Positions 12,377-22,899 of a stretch of DNA of 64,000 nt are shown one piece after another (the first letter of the stretch is position 1; every line of letters begins with the position of its first letter). This DNA comes from Multifurca ochricompacta (taxonomy: Eukaryota > Basidiomycota > Agaricomycetes > Russulales > Russulaceae): positions 124,001 through 188,000 of the forward strand of contig WTXG01000018.1 of the NCBI GenBank assembly GCA_022496185.1, written 5' to 3'. Both the position numbers and the translations under genes were made by a program. Below the pieces are notes generated by a model. The model saw only the letters and a program-made list of their open reading frames with translations, was not told the origin of the DNA and ran no database searches.

Positions 12377-13766
12377 ATGGAAGGCGAACAGCAACAATTA
12401 GACGAATGGGCTCGCAGTCGTCATACGCGTTTGCCCTCCTTTTCAGAGGTACTCTCTCGTAGAACACGTCCACCTGTTGATCTTTTCATGTTTTAGTGCG
12501 TCCTTGTCCTTCTTCTTTCGTCTTGACTCCAACTACTCACGATACATGCCACATACCGCTCTTCTGTCTAATCCACATACTCTGTCTTCACATCATTGTA
12601 GTCTGTTCCTCCAACGCGAGGGTGCAGAAGATATCCTCGACTTTTGGCTTGATGTACAGCAGCACGAAAATCTCTGCAGGGCATACTTCAAGGATGTACG
12701 CAAGTCAGGACGCACAATTCGTGAGGATTGGCCCGAATACTGGGAGTACGCACGCCGGCGTGGGTCCACTTATGGCACAGTTGTTGGCGGCCAACCGGCG
12801 CAAAACGTAGCACGGCAAGCACGGCGGAGATGGCCGCAGAGATGCAAGAAAAGCGCGGCCTGACTGAACGCTCGACAAGCCCAGATCCGCGACTGCTTGC
12901 GTCCACTTCACCTGCAACTGCGGTCGGTACAGACCTCGAACATGCGCTGGGCTCTCCAACACCTGCACAGCCTCGTCCACCCACTCCTTTCTCGCTGGGC
13001 AGACATACCCCGATTTTTTTTTCTCGCCGCGCATCACGCGCTCCAACCATTCTCCCTCGCAGTTCGCCTATTACTCGTACAGATTTGGTTGCAAGCGCCG
13101 AACGCATATTTTTGCGCTATCTCTCACCGGCGGGCACATCTCCTGGAGGCGGTGAGAGCCACGAGATTTACCTTCCGCCTGCGCTACGTGTCCACTCGTT
13201 TCCCTTAAGCAATGCTACCGGCAGCGCCGCGGATCAGGCTGGGATTGCCCAAGTCCCGGATATGTTCCATGCTCAGAAGGAATACTGCTTCCGCGCGATG
13301 GAGCAAGACGCGTTCCCGCGGTTCTTACGCTCCAAGGCATTCGGGAATCTTACCCCAATGAGCGCACTCGTCCGCCTTGTTGCTGGGCTCGTTTCCCTGT
13401 GGATCGGCCTTGCGACTGCATTCTCGTTGGTGTTCCTTGACGTCAAACCTAAGTCCGTGCGGTTTTATGTGCGTATCTCACCAGCGAACTCTGCTCGTTG
13501 TTTACCTGTTTGCTAATTTCCGCCTGAAGCTGTTCATCCCCTTCACCTTCGCTTTGCTCTTCCTGATCTCGCACCAGTACGAACTCGACCCGATTCTTGT
13601 CTTCTTTGAGCAGAGTGAAACCACACCATTTCGTACTCTGCGTATTCGCGAACCATATGTTCGGAAGCTACTCATTGGTCGCGCCATCTGGGTGTCGATG
13701 CTCGTAGCTGTTGGCGTCACAGCACTGACACTCCTTTTCTGGGCCGTTCCAGGGCACAGGCTATAG
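12377..13766 (+). CDS. RGS-domain membrane protein, Rax1-like
   Basis: Starts MEGEQQQLDEWARSRHTRLP and runs into an RGS-type segment: DLFMFYLFLQREGAEDILDF, then DVQQHENLCRAYFKDVRKSG. A Ser/Pro-rich linker follows. The C-terminal part has several hydrophobic segments: VRLVAGLVSLWIGLATAF, then after an intron LFIPFTFALLFLISHQYELD and IWVSMLVAVGVTALTLLF, ending VPGHRL. This layout matches fungal Rax1, a bud-site/polarity protein with an RGS-like domain. Conserved ETTPFRTLRIREP precedes the last membrane helix. Oddity: between about 12746 and 12830 the frame must change. Either a very short intron (35 bases, GTACGC...CACAG) or a 72-base intron ending CAAG is used, or there is an indel; the unspliced reading YWEYARRRGSTYG looks like conserved sequence, which favours an indel. 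Confidence 0.78.
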
Positions 13767-15428
13767 GCGTTGTTGGTAGCGTGTATCGGGTGATTTTTCC
13801 GGTACTGGTGAGAAGAATAAAGATTTTTTTTAGAGATAATGACTTTTTTTATTTCATGTTCCCCGTTTCAGTCTTAATTATTCACTTCTCGCATACTCCG
13901 TACTGGATACCCTTTGCCGATTGATCCCGTCTTGTCCTTCGTACGACTATCCTCGTCATGTCATGTCATGTTTTTTTGATTAATTTTATTCTCATTCTCC
14001 ACTTAGTAGTCTATATATTTGAACTGAACTGAACACTTGCCCTAAAGAGACTAATTATAGTCATTTCTTCCCACGCCCTTTCCCTCCATAAAATTTCCTC
14101 ACTAATTCGTTCTTTTTTTCCTTCGTGCGGCGGCGTGGCTTAGTATTATCCCCAGTGTTGCTCATGGCTGCCTATCTGTACGCGGTCTTTCGAGTGTCAT
14201 GCCATGCCCAGAGCGACGAGGACGTCTCAGTACCCTACGTCTACTTCTCAGTTGGCTCTGCCAGCGCAATGGGGAGCAAGCGGGTCGGTGGTTCCGTATA
14301 TTCGATTTCCTTCTCGGTCCAGTTTACTGCAGTACAACACAAACAATGAATTCACTATGCGTTGGCATGATCCTTATTATTGTTTCTGCAAAATCGGTCC
14401 TTGGATGATTGTGATCACCGGATTAGCCTTCAGCGCCAGCGCTGAATCACTTCTTCACTCTCTGGGCAGCACGTCGATATGTACTGTGTGTGCTCACGGA
14501 TCCCGGTCGCGTATTCGTAAAAATCCACACGTGAGAATCATCTATTTGTTCGTTATATTTTGGGCCGTGGGCCGATTATCAGCGCACCCGACTTTCGCTA
14601 GCTTCGATTGATACGGCGTCGATAGGGGACAACGTGAGTATAAATGACGACGCACTTCTTCTGTTCTGACCACTAGGCAGTGCTTTAAGCTTTGTTGTTT
14701 ATACTCATCTCCACGCGCCAGAATCTGTACTACAGCGCCACCCTATACTGAATGTCAGGACACTTCCCAAGAAATAGTATATTGGTTAAGGTGGAATGGG
14801 GGGTTTTTTTTTTGAGGCGTACGCAGCACTAACCAATTATGATTTCCAGGGTGCGCCACACCGTCTTTCCGCGGTGCTATCAATCGATTGAGCAGTGCAA
14901 CGGCAGTCCAAATGTGTATCGTTATCGTGTTTCAAGGCCCAAGCTGATTGTCGAACAAAGATGAAAGTTTGGATATCGAAGCTTCGCGGATGATGATGCG
15001 TATCCAAGGAGTTGCGCAGTATTTGCGTGTGCCCCCTCGTCTCCGTGGCACATCCAAACACGAAGATGAGTCTAAATGTACCAACCAACTCTAGACGGGT
15101 ACCATAAACATAGTCATAATTTTTCTCGTAAGTTAATACATACAGGAGAACACCTATCCGGGTCAAATAAAGAAGCAGGGAGATATTGGTGAGAATATTA
15201 TTATGAGAATATTATGAGAATATTAAAATAAAAGTCAGCTAAAAATAACGAGCCAGGAAGAGGCGTCAGTGTCATAGTTCATTTATGATGCTACAAAAAA
15301 AATGGGGTGTTGGTACAATACACAGAAAAATGAGAAAAATGAGTAAGTTGAGCCAGCGGCACAAGGCCGAGATCGGTTTTCACAGAAAATAACGATAACC
15401 GTACGCCGCCACACATATGCAGATCGCC
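13767..15428. other. intergenic region, no gene supported
   Basis: Open frames up to 135 codons (14204-14611, plus strand) have a composition that could be coding, but I recognise no motif and cannot build a spliced model. The rest is AT-rich, with T and A runs near 13825-13850 and repeated gagaatatta units near 15190-15225. Confidence 0.4.
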
Positions 15429-16334
15429 TTAGTGACCTCGGAGAGCGCGGAGCTCGCGTTGTACCTGAGCGATATTGCGCCGATTCCACGCACCAACCCA
15501 GTGCTGATCCTCGGGCGCTTGTGGACTAGAAGAAAAGACTGGCGCCGGCAGCTCCAAGAGTCGTTGCCATTGGGAATTCGAACCGACGGATGAGCTACGA
15601 CGGCGGTGACTCTTTCCCGTTGATCGCGTGCGTGAGATCAATCGCGCGTCAAGGAGCCTCGCGGTGGGCATGGGGGGATTTTCGGGCCAATCCATATCCG
15701 AGGGCTGGAAAACGAGCTCCTGTGGAACATTTTCACCCAATGTGCGTACGACACGTGCCATCTTGCGCCTACGGGCCTCCGCGCGGCTCAACTCTACAGG
15801 CGTGTCAGGACTCGAGGGAACGTCCATGTTGGGGGATAGGGGGGTTAGAGGAAAGCCTTGCACGCGGGGATCGGACGGCGATAGGGGTACAGAGTTTAAG
15901 CAGAGAACGAGGGGCCGAGGAGCGTTGCCGGAACTGGGTTGAGACATCGCCGCAAGCATCAAGGGCGCGGGTAGCTCTTCCGTTGAGGATTCAGACATAG
16001 TGAGGAGAGACTCGTTGGATGACGCAGAATCCCGGGAGAGCAACACTAATGGTGAAATGTCAGAGCTGGCTGACACCTCTTCAAGCACGGAACATTTGCG
16101 ATGGTGACGTTTTATGTGCGAGGAAACGGGGAACATGCGAGCATCGTCGTGTTTTGAGGAAGTGGGACAGAGAACGGCGGGTACTGAGCTTCCGCATGAT
16201 TCCAATAGAAAAGGTGTCGTCCCCAGGACGGCACCGAGCTTTCGCGATGAGCGCATAACACGTGCACGCTGCCCTGCACCGAGGTTATTGATGGTTGGCG
16301 GAGGCGAACGGGCGGCGGTGCTTGCAGACGACAT
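15429..16334 (-). CDS. conserved hypothetical protein, mostly disordered
   Basis: Single-exon frame of 301 residues starting MSSASTAARSPPPTINN. It is rich in Ser, Pro and Arg. Blocks that look constrained are GAGQRARVMRSSRKLGAVLG near the N-terminus, EARRRKMARVVRTLGENVP in the middle and APEDQHWVGAWNRRNIAQVQ near the end. These look like short conserved motifs set in disordered linkers. I have no function to offer. The plus-strand frames across the same bases are shadows. The gene lies tail-to-head before the first MFS gene on the same strand. Confidence 0.75.
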   Translation of the reverse strand: MSSASTAARSPPPTINNLGAGQRARVMRSSRKLGAVLGTTPFLLESCGSSVPAVLCPTSSKHDDARMFPVSSHIKRHHRKCSVLEEVSASSDISPLVLLSRDSASSNESLLTMSESSTEELPAPLMLAAMSQPSSGNAPRPLVLCLNSVPLSPSDPRVQGFPLTPLSPNMDVPSSPDTPVELSRAEARRRKMARVVRTLGENVPQELVFQPSDMDWPENPPMPTARLLDARLISRTRSTGKSHRRRSSSVGSNSQWQRLLELPAPVFSSSPQAPEDQHWVGAWNRRNIAQVQRELRALRGH

Positions 16335-16869
16335 GTTCGATGGCGGATGACGGCACTAAGGAGAAAAAATGTTCAAAATTATGAAAATAAAACTGAGACT
16401 GAGAAGCGCAGGAAAGGGAGTGGAAGAGGGAGGGAGGGAAGAGGAGGGGTGGACCAAGGCCAGTAATTATAAGGAAGAAGCAGGGCGGGGGGTGGACCTC
16501 ACAACCCCAAGGATTATAAGTATAAGAGGAACGAAGAACGAAGAACAGATTGCGGTTGCCATGCTTCCCATGCTTCAAAGTTTTCATTGTTCTCTCTCTA
16601 ACACAAAAACAAAAAGAGGTGAAGGTGAGAAAGAAAAAAACAATAACTGGTGCGCCTTTGTTTCCTCTTCAGCTTCGGTTCGGTTACGGTTAATTGTTGG
16701 TCGATCGGATCGGTCACAAAATAATCGCGAATTCAATTCAATTCGGGTATACGTTACGGCTATCGGGTATTATACAGGCAGGCTGTGTACAGGTGTACTG
16801 ACTGATATAATCTACAGATGACATAGGAGGGGGCTAGAATTGGGGATCAGTCACAAGTGAACAGGCATT
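16335..16869. other. intergenic region, no gene supported
   Basis: Lies between the hypothetical protein and the MFS gene, both on the minus strand. It is purine-rich on the plus strand at 16380-16480 (ggagggaggg-like), hence pyrimidine-rich on the minus strand just upstream of the hypothetical gene's start, as often seen in fungal promoters. Confidence 0.4.
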
Positions 16870-19063
16870 CTAGCGATCGCTTTTACGAGCAAAACGGCTC
16901 GTATTTCGTATCTGTTCGCCATAGAACCACAATAACCATGGGCTATACAGAATGTTCAGACACGTGCAAGTAGTCGGAATGTACTTCATACGCACGTGGG
17001 CAACCTAGGCCAATGGCAACAGCGGCAAGTATGGAATCGCCTTTGCCATAACCCAATGCCTTATACATCGTCGGAGCGAACAACGGAAAACCAAAGCCAG
17101 CCAAAGAGCGCAAGAACGCAACAGCCGCAAGAGCTATGTTGATCAGAAACAAGACACATTAACATCGATGGAATCCAACCAAGGCGGAGCAAAGATCGCA
17201 CCGGAAGCAGCATGCAGGGTAAAAGCATCAATTACGTATGCCTGAATGCTTTGGTATATGACGACAGTCCCGGCCCCGACAAGTGCAATGCCCTGCACAT
17301 CTCCCTCAGCATTATCAATGAGCTTACATTTCAAGTCACTCACCACGTCAGGTACCAACCAGAAAGCACGGTTTTGTGCTGTCCAGCCGGTAATTAACAA
17401 GCCAGCGGGTAATAAAATCGATCCAGGGATAACGGTCACTGCAAGAATCATATATGAGTGTTGGGGAAAAGGAAGGAGAGATAATTGGTGTGTACGCAGC
17501 CGATATTCGGGTTTCTCAACTCCACCATTGCGAGCTTTCAACTTGGCGTATAAACGGTCCATCGCCCATGCATTAATTTGTGACGCGCAACTAAGGCCGA
17601 CACCAAGAGAAAGATAGTGAAGGCCAGCAATGCCAATACGCTCGTGATAAACATCTTGGAATGTTGAAGGTATTGTCGTAATAAACACTGAAATTCATGA
17701 GATGACACGAAGTTAAGGATATGGTGCGCACGTACAATAAAGCTGGCCATAGACAAATGCCAAGTAAAAGCCAAGAAGCTGAACGATGGGTTCGTACACG
17801 AATAGCCTGAATGGGCGAACAAGAGCTTTGCTGAATATGGCCGTCCATCTGTGTGAGGGCGTCAGCTTGAAGTTAAATGACAGTCAGGCGCTAAACGCAC
17901 TGCCTATCTGCGGTATGTATGGAAGCACGAATTACGACCCCAGAAGCATTCTCTTCGTCCATACGTTTACGAATTTCCGCCGCTCTGCGCTCAAGAAGAA
18001 TGGGAGCATATGCTTGTAGGTTTGTTATGTGAGCCGAATGCAACCAACGAGCTGTAAAATCTACTCACTTTCTTTCAGGAAGAACACGCCGAGTACTTGA
18101 ATAGCAGCATCCACTATGGATGTTGACCAGAACTGTTTTCATGATAGTCAGGATCGCTTAACTGGCAACGCTGGCGGGTAAGAACGTACAACCCAGTGCC
18201 ATGTTGATTTCTCTGCGATCCAAGCACCTGCAAGAGGACCGACGACGGGCCCGAGAAGGGGAGCAAGAGAGTATATTGCAATTGCCTGTCCCCGGTGTTC
18301 AGCATCGAATAAGTCGCCGATGACACCTCCGCCTATAGCGAGTGGGGCTGAACCACCAAGTCCCGCTAGGAAACGGAACGTGATGAGCTCGTTTTTGCTT
18401 CGCGCAAAGCCACAGGCCAAATTCCAGACTGTAAGAGGGAAATTGCCATTATCTGCAATAATGACGAGGAGGAAAGCGCATACTGAGGTACCAGAGGTTC
18501 GAGATTTGTAGCACGTGCGAGCGTCCATACAACTCGCTGAGTGGACCAAGGAATAAGGGTCCGAAGGCTAAGAGAATGAATAGGGAAGGCAACGAGATGA
18601 GGGTAGGTCATATGCAAGACAAGAGAATTCCAGGAGCCCACCATAGCCAAGAATAAATATAGAGGTAGTTGTGGCCAGAAGAACGGTGCTGTGGATGTCG
18701 AAGCGTTTGGCCAATTGCTCTGATGCTGGTGCAATCATTGCCGAGGAGACAGGGGTGATGAACGTGAACGCAGAGACGATGATGGTCGCTCCCCACTTCT
18801 TTTTGAAACTCCAGCTACATACAATAAATATGGACAGGTGAGACGAACATGCAAGTGCAGACGAAGGTTCCGTGGCACATGACACACTTTCTCGGATTTT
18901 CTGGGTCGTGCGGACCATCCCAGTGAACGGTAAGGTCATGATTCTCATGGGTATCATGCGGCGAACGTGATGAACCGTCGGCTATTGTAGGAGAAGGGGC
19001 CTCGCTAAGCTCAATACGAGTAAGACTGTGAGGCTGAGATAGAGCTTTCTCCGTCGTGGACAT
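16870..19063 (-). CDS. MFS transporter, multidrug/polyamine (DHA1) type
   Basis: Proton-coupled antiporter of the major facilitator superfamily. The cytosolic N-terminus (MSTTEKALSQPHS) contains HDPENPRNW, the usual DP.NP.NW motif before helix 1. Helices follow in order over about ten exons: WGATIIVSAFTFITPVSSA, FGPLFLGPLSELYGRSHVLQ (motif A-like, G.L.E..GRR), FRFLAGLGGSAPLAIGGGVI, YSLAPLLGPVVGPLAGAWI (motif C-like), the loop after WHWVFWSTSIVD, then RPFRLFVYEPIVQLLGFYLA, GIAGLHYLSLGVGLSCASQ, IPGSILLPAGLLITGWTAQ and FLRSLAGFGFPLFAPTMY. All joins keep frame except the last. After GLGCP the final exon (from 16942) reads PWLLWFYGEQIRNTSRFAR in a frame one base off the spliced one. The stop is at 16870 in the conserved frame or 16883 in the spliced frame. 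Confidence 0.88.
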
Positions 19064-19798
19064 ATTTTAAAAAAATGAGAGAATCCAGCTTGTAGCGGGC
19101 AGTCATGGGAGGGGAGGGGTGCATGTTATGTTATGTTATATATACTTCCCGTTCATCGTCTGGAAGTCATTCACATAACCCACACACACACCCACATCCA
19201 CACCCACACCCAACCCACACCCACATGGTATGCAATGGCGCTGAGGCGTCTTGTCGTCGGGGTGAGTGTGGATTTAGTCCGACGGTCCGACGACAAATAC
19301 ACGATTATGTAATTTCTCTCCGGCCGGCATTAGAGTTGCGAATAATTTAAATTTTAATTTTCCGCAACGAGGCAGTAATTTACTGGTAATTTACGGGTAA
19401 AAAATTCCACGTGATACCTTCACGTGATGTTTTCAATTATAATTTCCATCGAGAAGTCGTTGTCTAGGGGCTCTCCAAGAGCTTCTGGAGGGTTAGGAGC
19501 AGCAACAGAAGTGTCACTTGATGGTTCATCAGAGCTGCTGCAAGACACCGAGATGACAGATCAATGGTTGGTGAGACTTCGAGAGAATGGAACGTTTGTT
19601 CAATATTACAGTCACGTGTGCACGTGACCTGGTAAATAATCGGTAAATAAAATATTGGGTTGTTTAAGCACCTATTTTTTTTACGCAACCCTAGCCAGCA
19701 TATATAACATCACGTGACTCATTGAAGTAGTTGTGACCCGTGACCCGTGTGGCCGTCCTCGTTGTCCTCGTCGTCCTCGTCATTGGTTCCGTTCAACC
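19064..19798. promoter_or_regulatory. divergent promoter with five CACGTG boxes
   Basis: Space between the starts of the MFS gene (-) and the Ndc1-like gene (+). CACGTG hexamers, the core bHLH (Cbf1/Pho4-type) site, occur at 19408-19413, 19421-19426, 19613-19618, 19621-19626 and 19711-19716, several within TCACGTGA. The first and second, and third and fourth, are spaced 13 and 8 bases apart. A CA-rich cacaccca repeat lies at about 19179-19227. The factor and the controlled gene are not shown by the sequence. Confidence 0.7.
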
Positions 19799-22166
19799 AT
19801 GTCAAGTAGGAGTACGTCAACGGCAACAACACAACATATACGTGCCATAAAATCTACCTTATCAACTCGTTCAGCGCCCCCTGTACCCCCTTCCACTCAA
19901 ACTTATGAACCCCTTGCGCGCTCTGTCCTTCGTCGTCGTCTACTCTATGACATCCTCACGTTCTCAGCTCTCCCTGTATGGGCCTCCACCGTTTTCTGGA
20001 ATACGTGGTATGCTGGTGGTATATCCACGCTCAGTTTTTCAAACGCGATAGCCATGCCCTTTATTCCAACCACACTCCTCATGACCATTCTTGTTTGGGC
20101 ATTCGGCGTGTTACCTATAATTGTCCTTCGCAAGTTACATCTTACCGGTGGGGCGTCAACCGCATCTCTTCGAACCCAACCTTACCTAGTGCAGCTGTTC
20201 CAATGCCCTCCTCCTCCCCCTCGCAACGTGTCCAAGTTGCGTTTTCCAAACCAAGTACACTTCGTGCACTCCTTGTGTACACCCTCTCAAGCACCCTCGT
20301 CTCGACACTCCACATCTTATTGGGTTACCTCTCTGAAAGCGTCTCCCATCGCGGTGACTATCTTGGGGTGTTTGTCAAGTCGAGGTAGTCATCCTCCATC
20401 CTGGGTTACCCTGCAGCTCACACATCCTCCCCTTTAGAAGACACCCTTATTATTTAAATGGACGCTTCGTGTTCTTTTTCATGGCGCAAATATCATTGGC
20501 CATAGGGTTTCACTTCAGGAGTATTCTGCTTGACCGCTCGGTGGTTCGTTGGACGCAAGGCCAGGTCTGCTCCCTTTTGTAATTCTTACCAGAGCTGCAC
20601 TCACCTCCCACAGGTCTTGAAGTCAGTTACGATGCTCAGCCTTTTTCGACACGCCCTGGGCTTTGGTATCACCACGTTGGCTTTCACAACTGCCACCTTC
20701 GCAGTGTACATCCTCGCTTTTGGGCTCATGCGCGCCATAGCACTCCCCTTACTATTTCATGTCCCATTAGTTTCTCATCTCTTCCGCCCTTTCCTTAGCC
20801 ACTTTTTACGTGGGCGATGGGCCTTGGTGCACCTCTTCCGGAATCGCGGACTTGTTTGGCATACCTTCCTGCTTGGGTTGACAACGATTGGAGAATGGGA
20901 ATTCGCGGAGAGTTTGTTCGACAATAAAGTACAGGAGGTGCGTGCGATCTTCTGTAAGGCACTATAACATGACCGCGTCAATCCATATCATAGCCCTTGG
21001 CTGTGGCACCTCACACCGCGGACCCCCTGCTCACTGTTATATCCGGTATCACGAGCAGCGACCCATACTACCTACATTTCAGTTATATCGAGCTTTGTAG
21101 ACTCGCAGAGGATGATAGTGCCACCGCAGGTGCTCGTCGGACTATCATGTTCGGCGACCAGAAACATAGCCCGACTCTTTGGGCAACGCTTGTGCGGAAT
21201 GCCCTACTCACTCTTGGGAAGGACTATCAGGTACTGCTTCGCCGCGGAGCACCTCCATCTGCTCCAGGTTCGCTTGTCAAATGTCCCCTAGAGATCTCAG
21301 TTGGCTGGACTGATTGGCGTTTTCTAGCCGTCCCGGCACCGAAGCCGAAACCCGAAGGTTTGGCGGCACCCGCGACACCCCTCATTCGAAAGCCCATCTT
21401 CAAACCCACACAAAGTTCGCCCCTAGGCTCGGTCGTCGAGTCATTGGCCGCCGACGGCGCAGTGACACAGGCATTGACACACACTCTTGATTCTACTGTA
21501 GCTCAGTTACCAGACCTCTTCAAGTCAACTGAGCCCCCCGCTCCTATGGTGGCTGTGCAAAAGACAGTTGCCTCCGTGAAGGCAGCAAAACCCCCACTAC
21601 TTTGGAAGGTCCAAGCACTGAGCAGTTTAATTCCACAACGTATACATGTAACATTAGGGAGGTAGCACAATGGTGGTTACGTCCTCGTGCAAGTCGTCTC
21701 GCTGATTGTGCTGTGCCCAATCGTGAGACCGACTCCCTAATCGCTGAAGGTTAGCCCTCTCATCTTGGAAATCTAGTCACGCGATGGAGATTGACATACG
21801 TATTTCAGTGCTGTCAAGACTAGTCTGCGCATCATTGACTGAAGATCGCTATGGTACCGTGCAACGCGATATTCCGCGTATACTCGAGGCGCTACTCACC
21901 TTCCTCGATGCCCTTGAGGACGCACAAAGAGAAGTTGCGGTATCTGATGACGCAGAAGAGGCATCTCGAGCCATTGATATATATTGTCGCCCCGCAGATG
22001 GTACGTTGCCTCTTCCACAGCTGTGAGGTTTGCCACTAATTCATTGTGACCAGCAATGAAAGAGGCGATTGTGCGAATCGTACAAACTTTCGGATCTCGA
22101 TTGACCGCCTTCCGTTTCCCACCTCGTGTCGCCCAAAAGCTGCAGGGATTTGCCGACTACTACTAA
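19799..22166 (+). CDS. Ndc1-like transmembrane nucleoporin
   Basis: Membrane nucleoporin that anchors the nuclear pore complex and, in yeasts, the spindle pole body. The N-terminal half has about six hydrophobic helices: LLYDILTFSALPVWASTVFW, IPTTLLMTILVWAFGVLPII, LLVYTLSSTLVSTLHILLGY, FMAQISLAIGFHF, FGITTLAFTTATFAVYILAF and the IALPLLFHVPL segment. These precede WHTFLLGLTTIGEWEFAESL and the cytosolic domain with TADPLLTVISGITSSDPYYL. The C-terminal helical part contains SRLVCASLTEDRYGTVQRDI and ends KLQGFADYY. Start at 19799 (MSSRSTSTATT). Seven or so introns join cleanly. One join near 21608-21665 is unsure: a stop at 21663 must be removed by a short intron before AQWWLRPRASR. The name rests on overall layout and remembered basidiomycete Ndc1 proteins. 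Confidence 0.8.
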
Positions 22167-22899
22167 AAGGCGAGGCGAGAGATTGACTCTGCCCTTAGCG
22201 GAACGGGCCTTCCCCATTATCTCCGACTGTGGTGGCTATACACATTAAACGTCCGTTCTTATGTCCACTCGAATCATTGCTTTCAGAGAATGGCTTTGGG
22301 CTATAAACTTGTGGAGACGTCCCTGGTTTGCACTCATAAGTGCTCTGCTCTTAGTTTGATTTGCAAGGATAGGCAGGGGGGGGGGGGGGTTCGTGTTTAA
22401 CTAAGGCACAGTGCCAAACCCAATTACAGCAGGCAGGTATGAGAATGAATAATAGGTTTATACTATAACCGTGGGACCTCGCGATCGGAAGTTGGAACAG
22501 CAAAATATTAATTCAACGGAGGGCTGGGGTCTGGCCAGCCAGACAATTGATCAGGTGCGTGAGTTGTGGAGTAGCACCTCGGCAGCTTTCGCCGAGGCCG
22601 AGCTAACAATAACACGCGATGAGGCTTCAGCTTTGTTGTTCAATTCAATGGCACCATTTAGTTCTACTCTGTCCTCCTTCTCAGAACCCCTAACCTCGGG
22701 CATGTCTGCCTCGGCCAGAAAAACGTAAAACGCCACACGCCACACGATAAGGGCAGTCGACCCCGTCTCGGGTGTAGTACTCCGGGGTCAACGCGCATCG
22801 CTGGACACCTTCCCACAGCATAGGCATAGCCAGGAAGTTGAGATTTAAGAATCATGACGGGATGATCCCTTGCTTCTCGTCTTCTTTCTCACAGGCGTC
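22167..22899. other. intergenic region with a long G run
   Basis: Between the Ndc1-like gene and the second MFS gene, same strand. A run of 14 G lies at 22376-22389. An open frame at 22471-22728 shows no recognisable similarity. Confidence 0.5.

Noticed and set aside
14125..14611. Overlapping plus-strand frames, up to 135 codons
   Set aside because: No recognisable motif, several frames overlap with equal quality and no convincing splice signals link them to neighbours.
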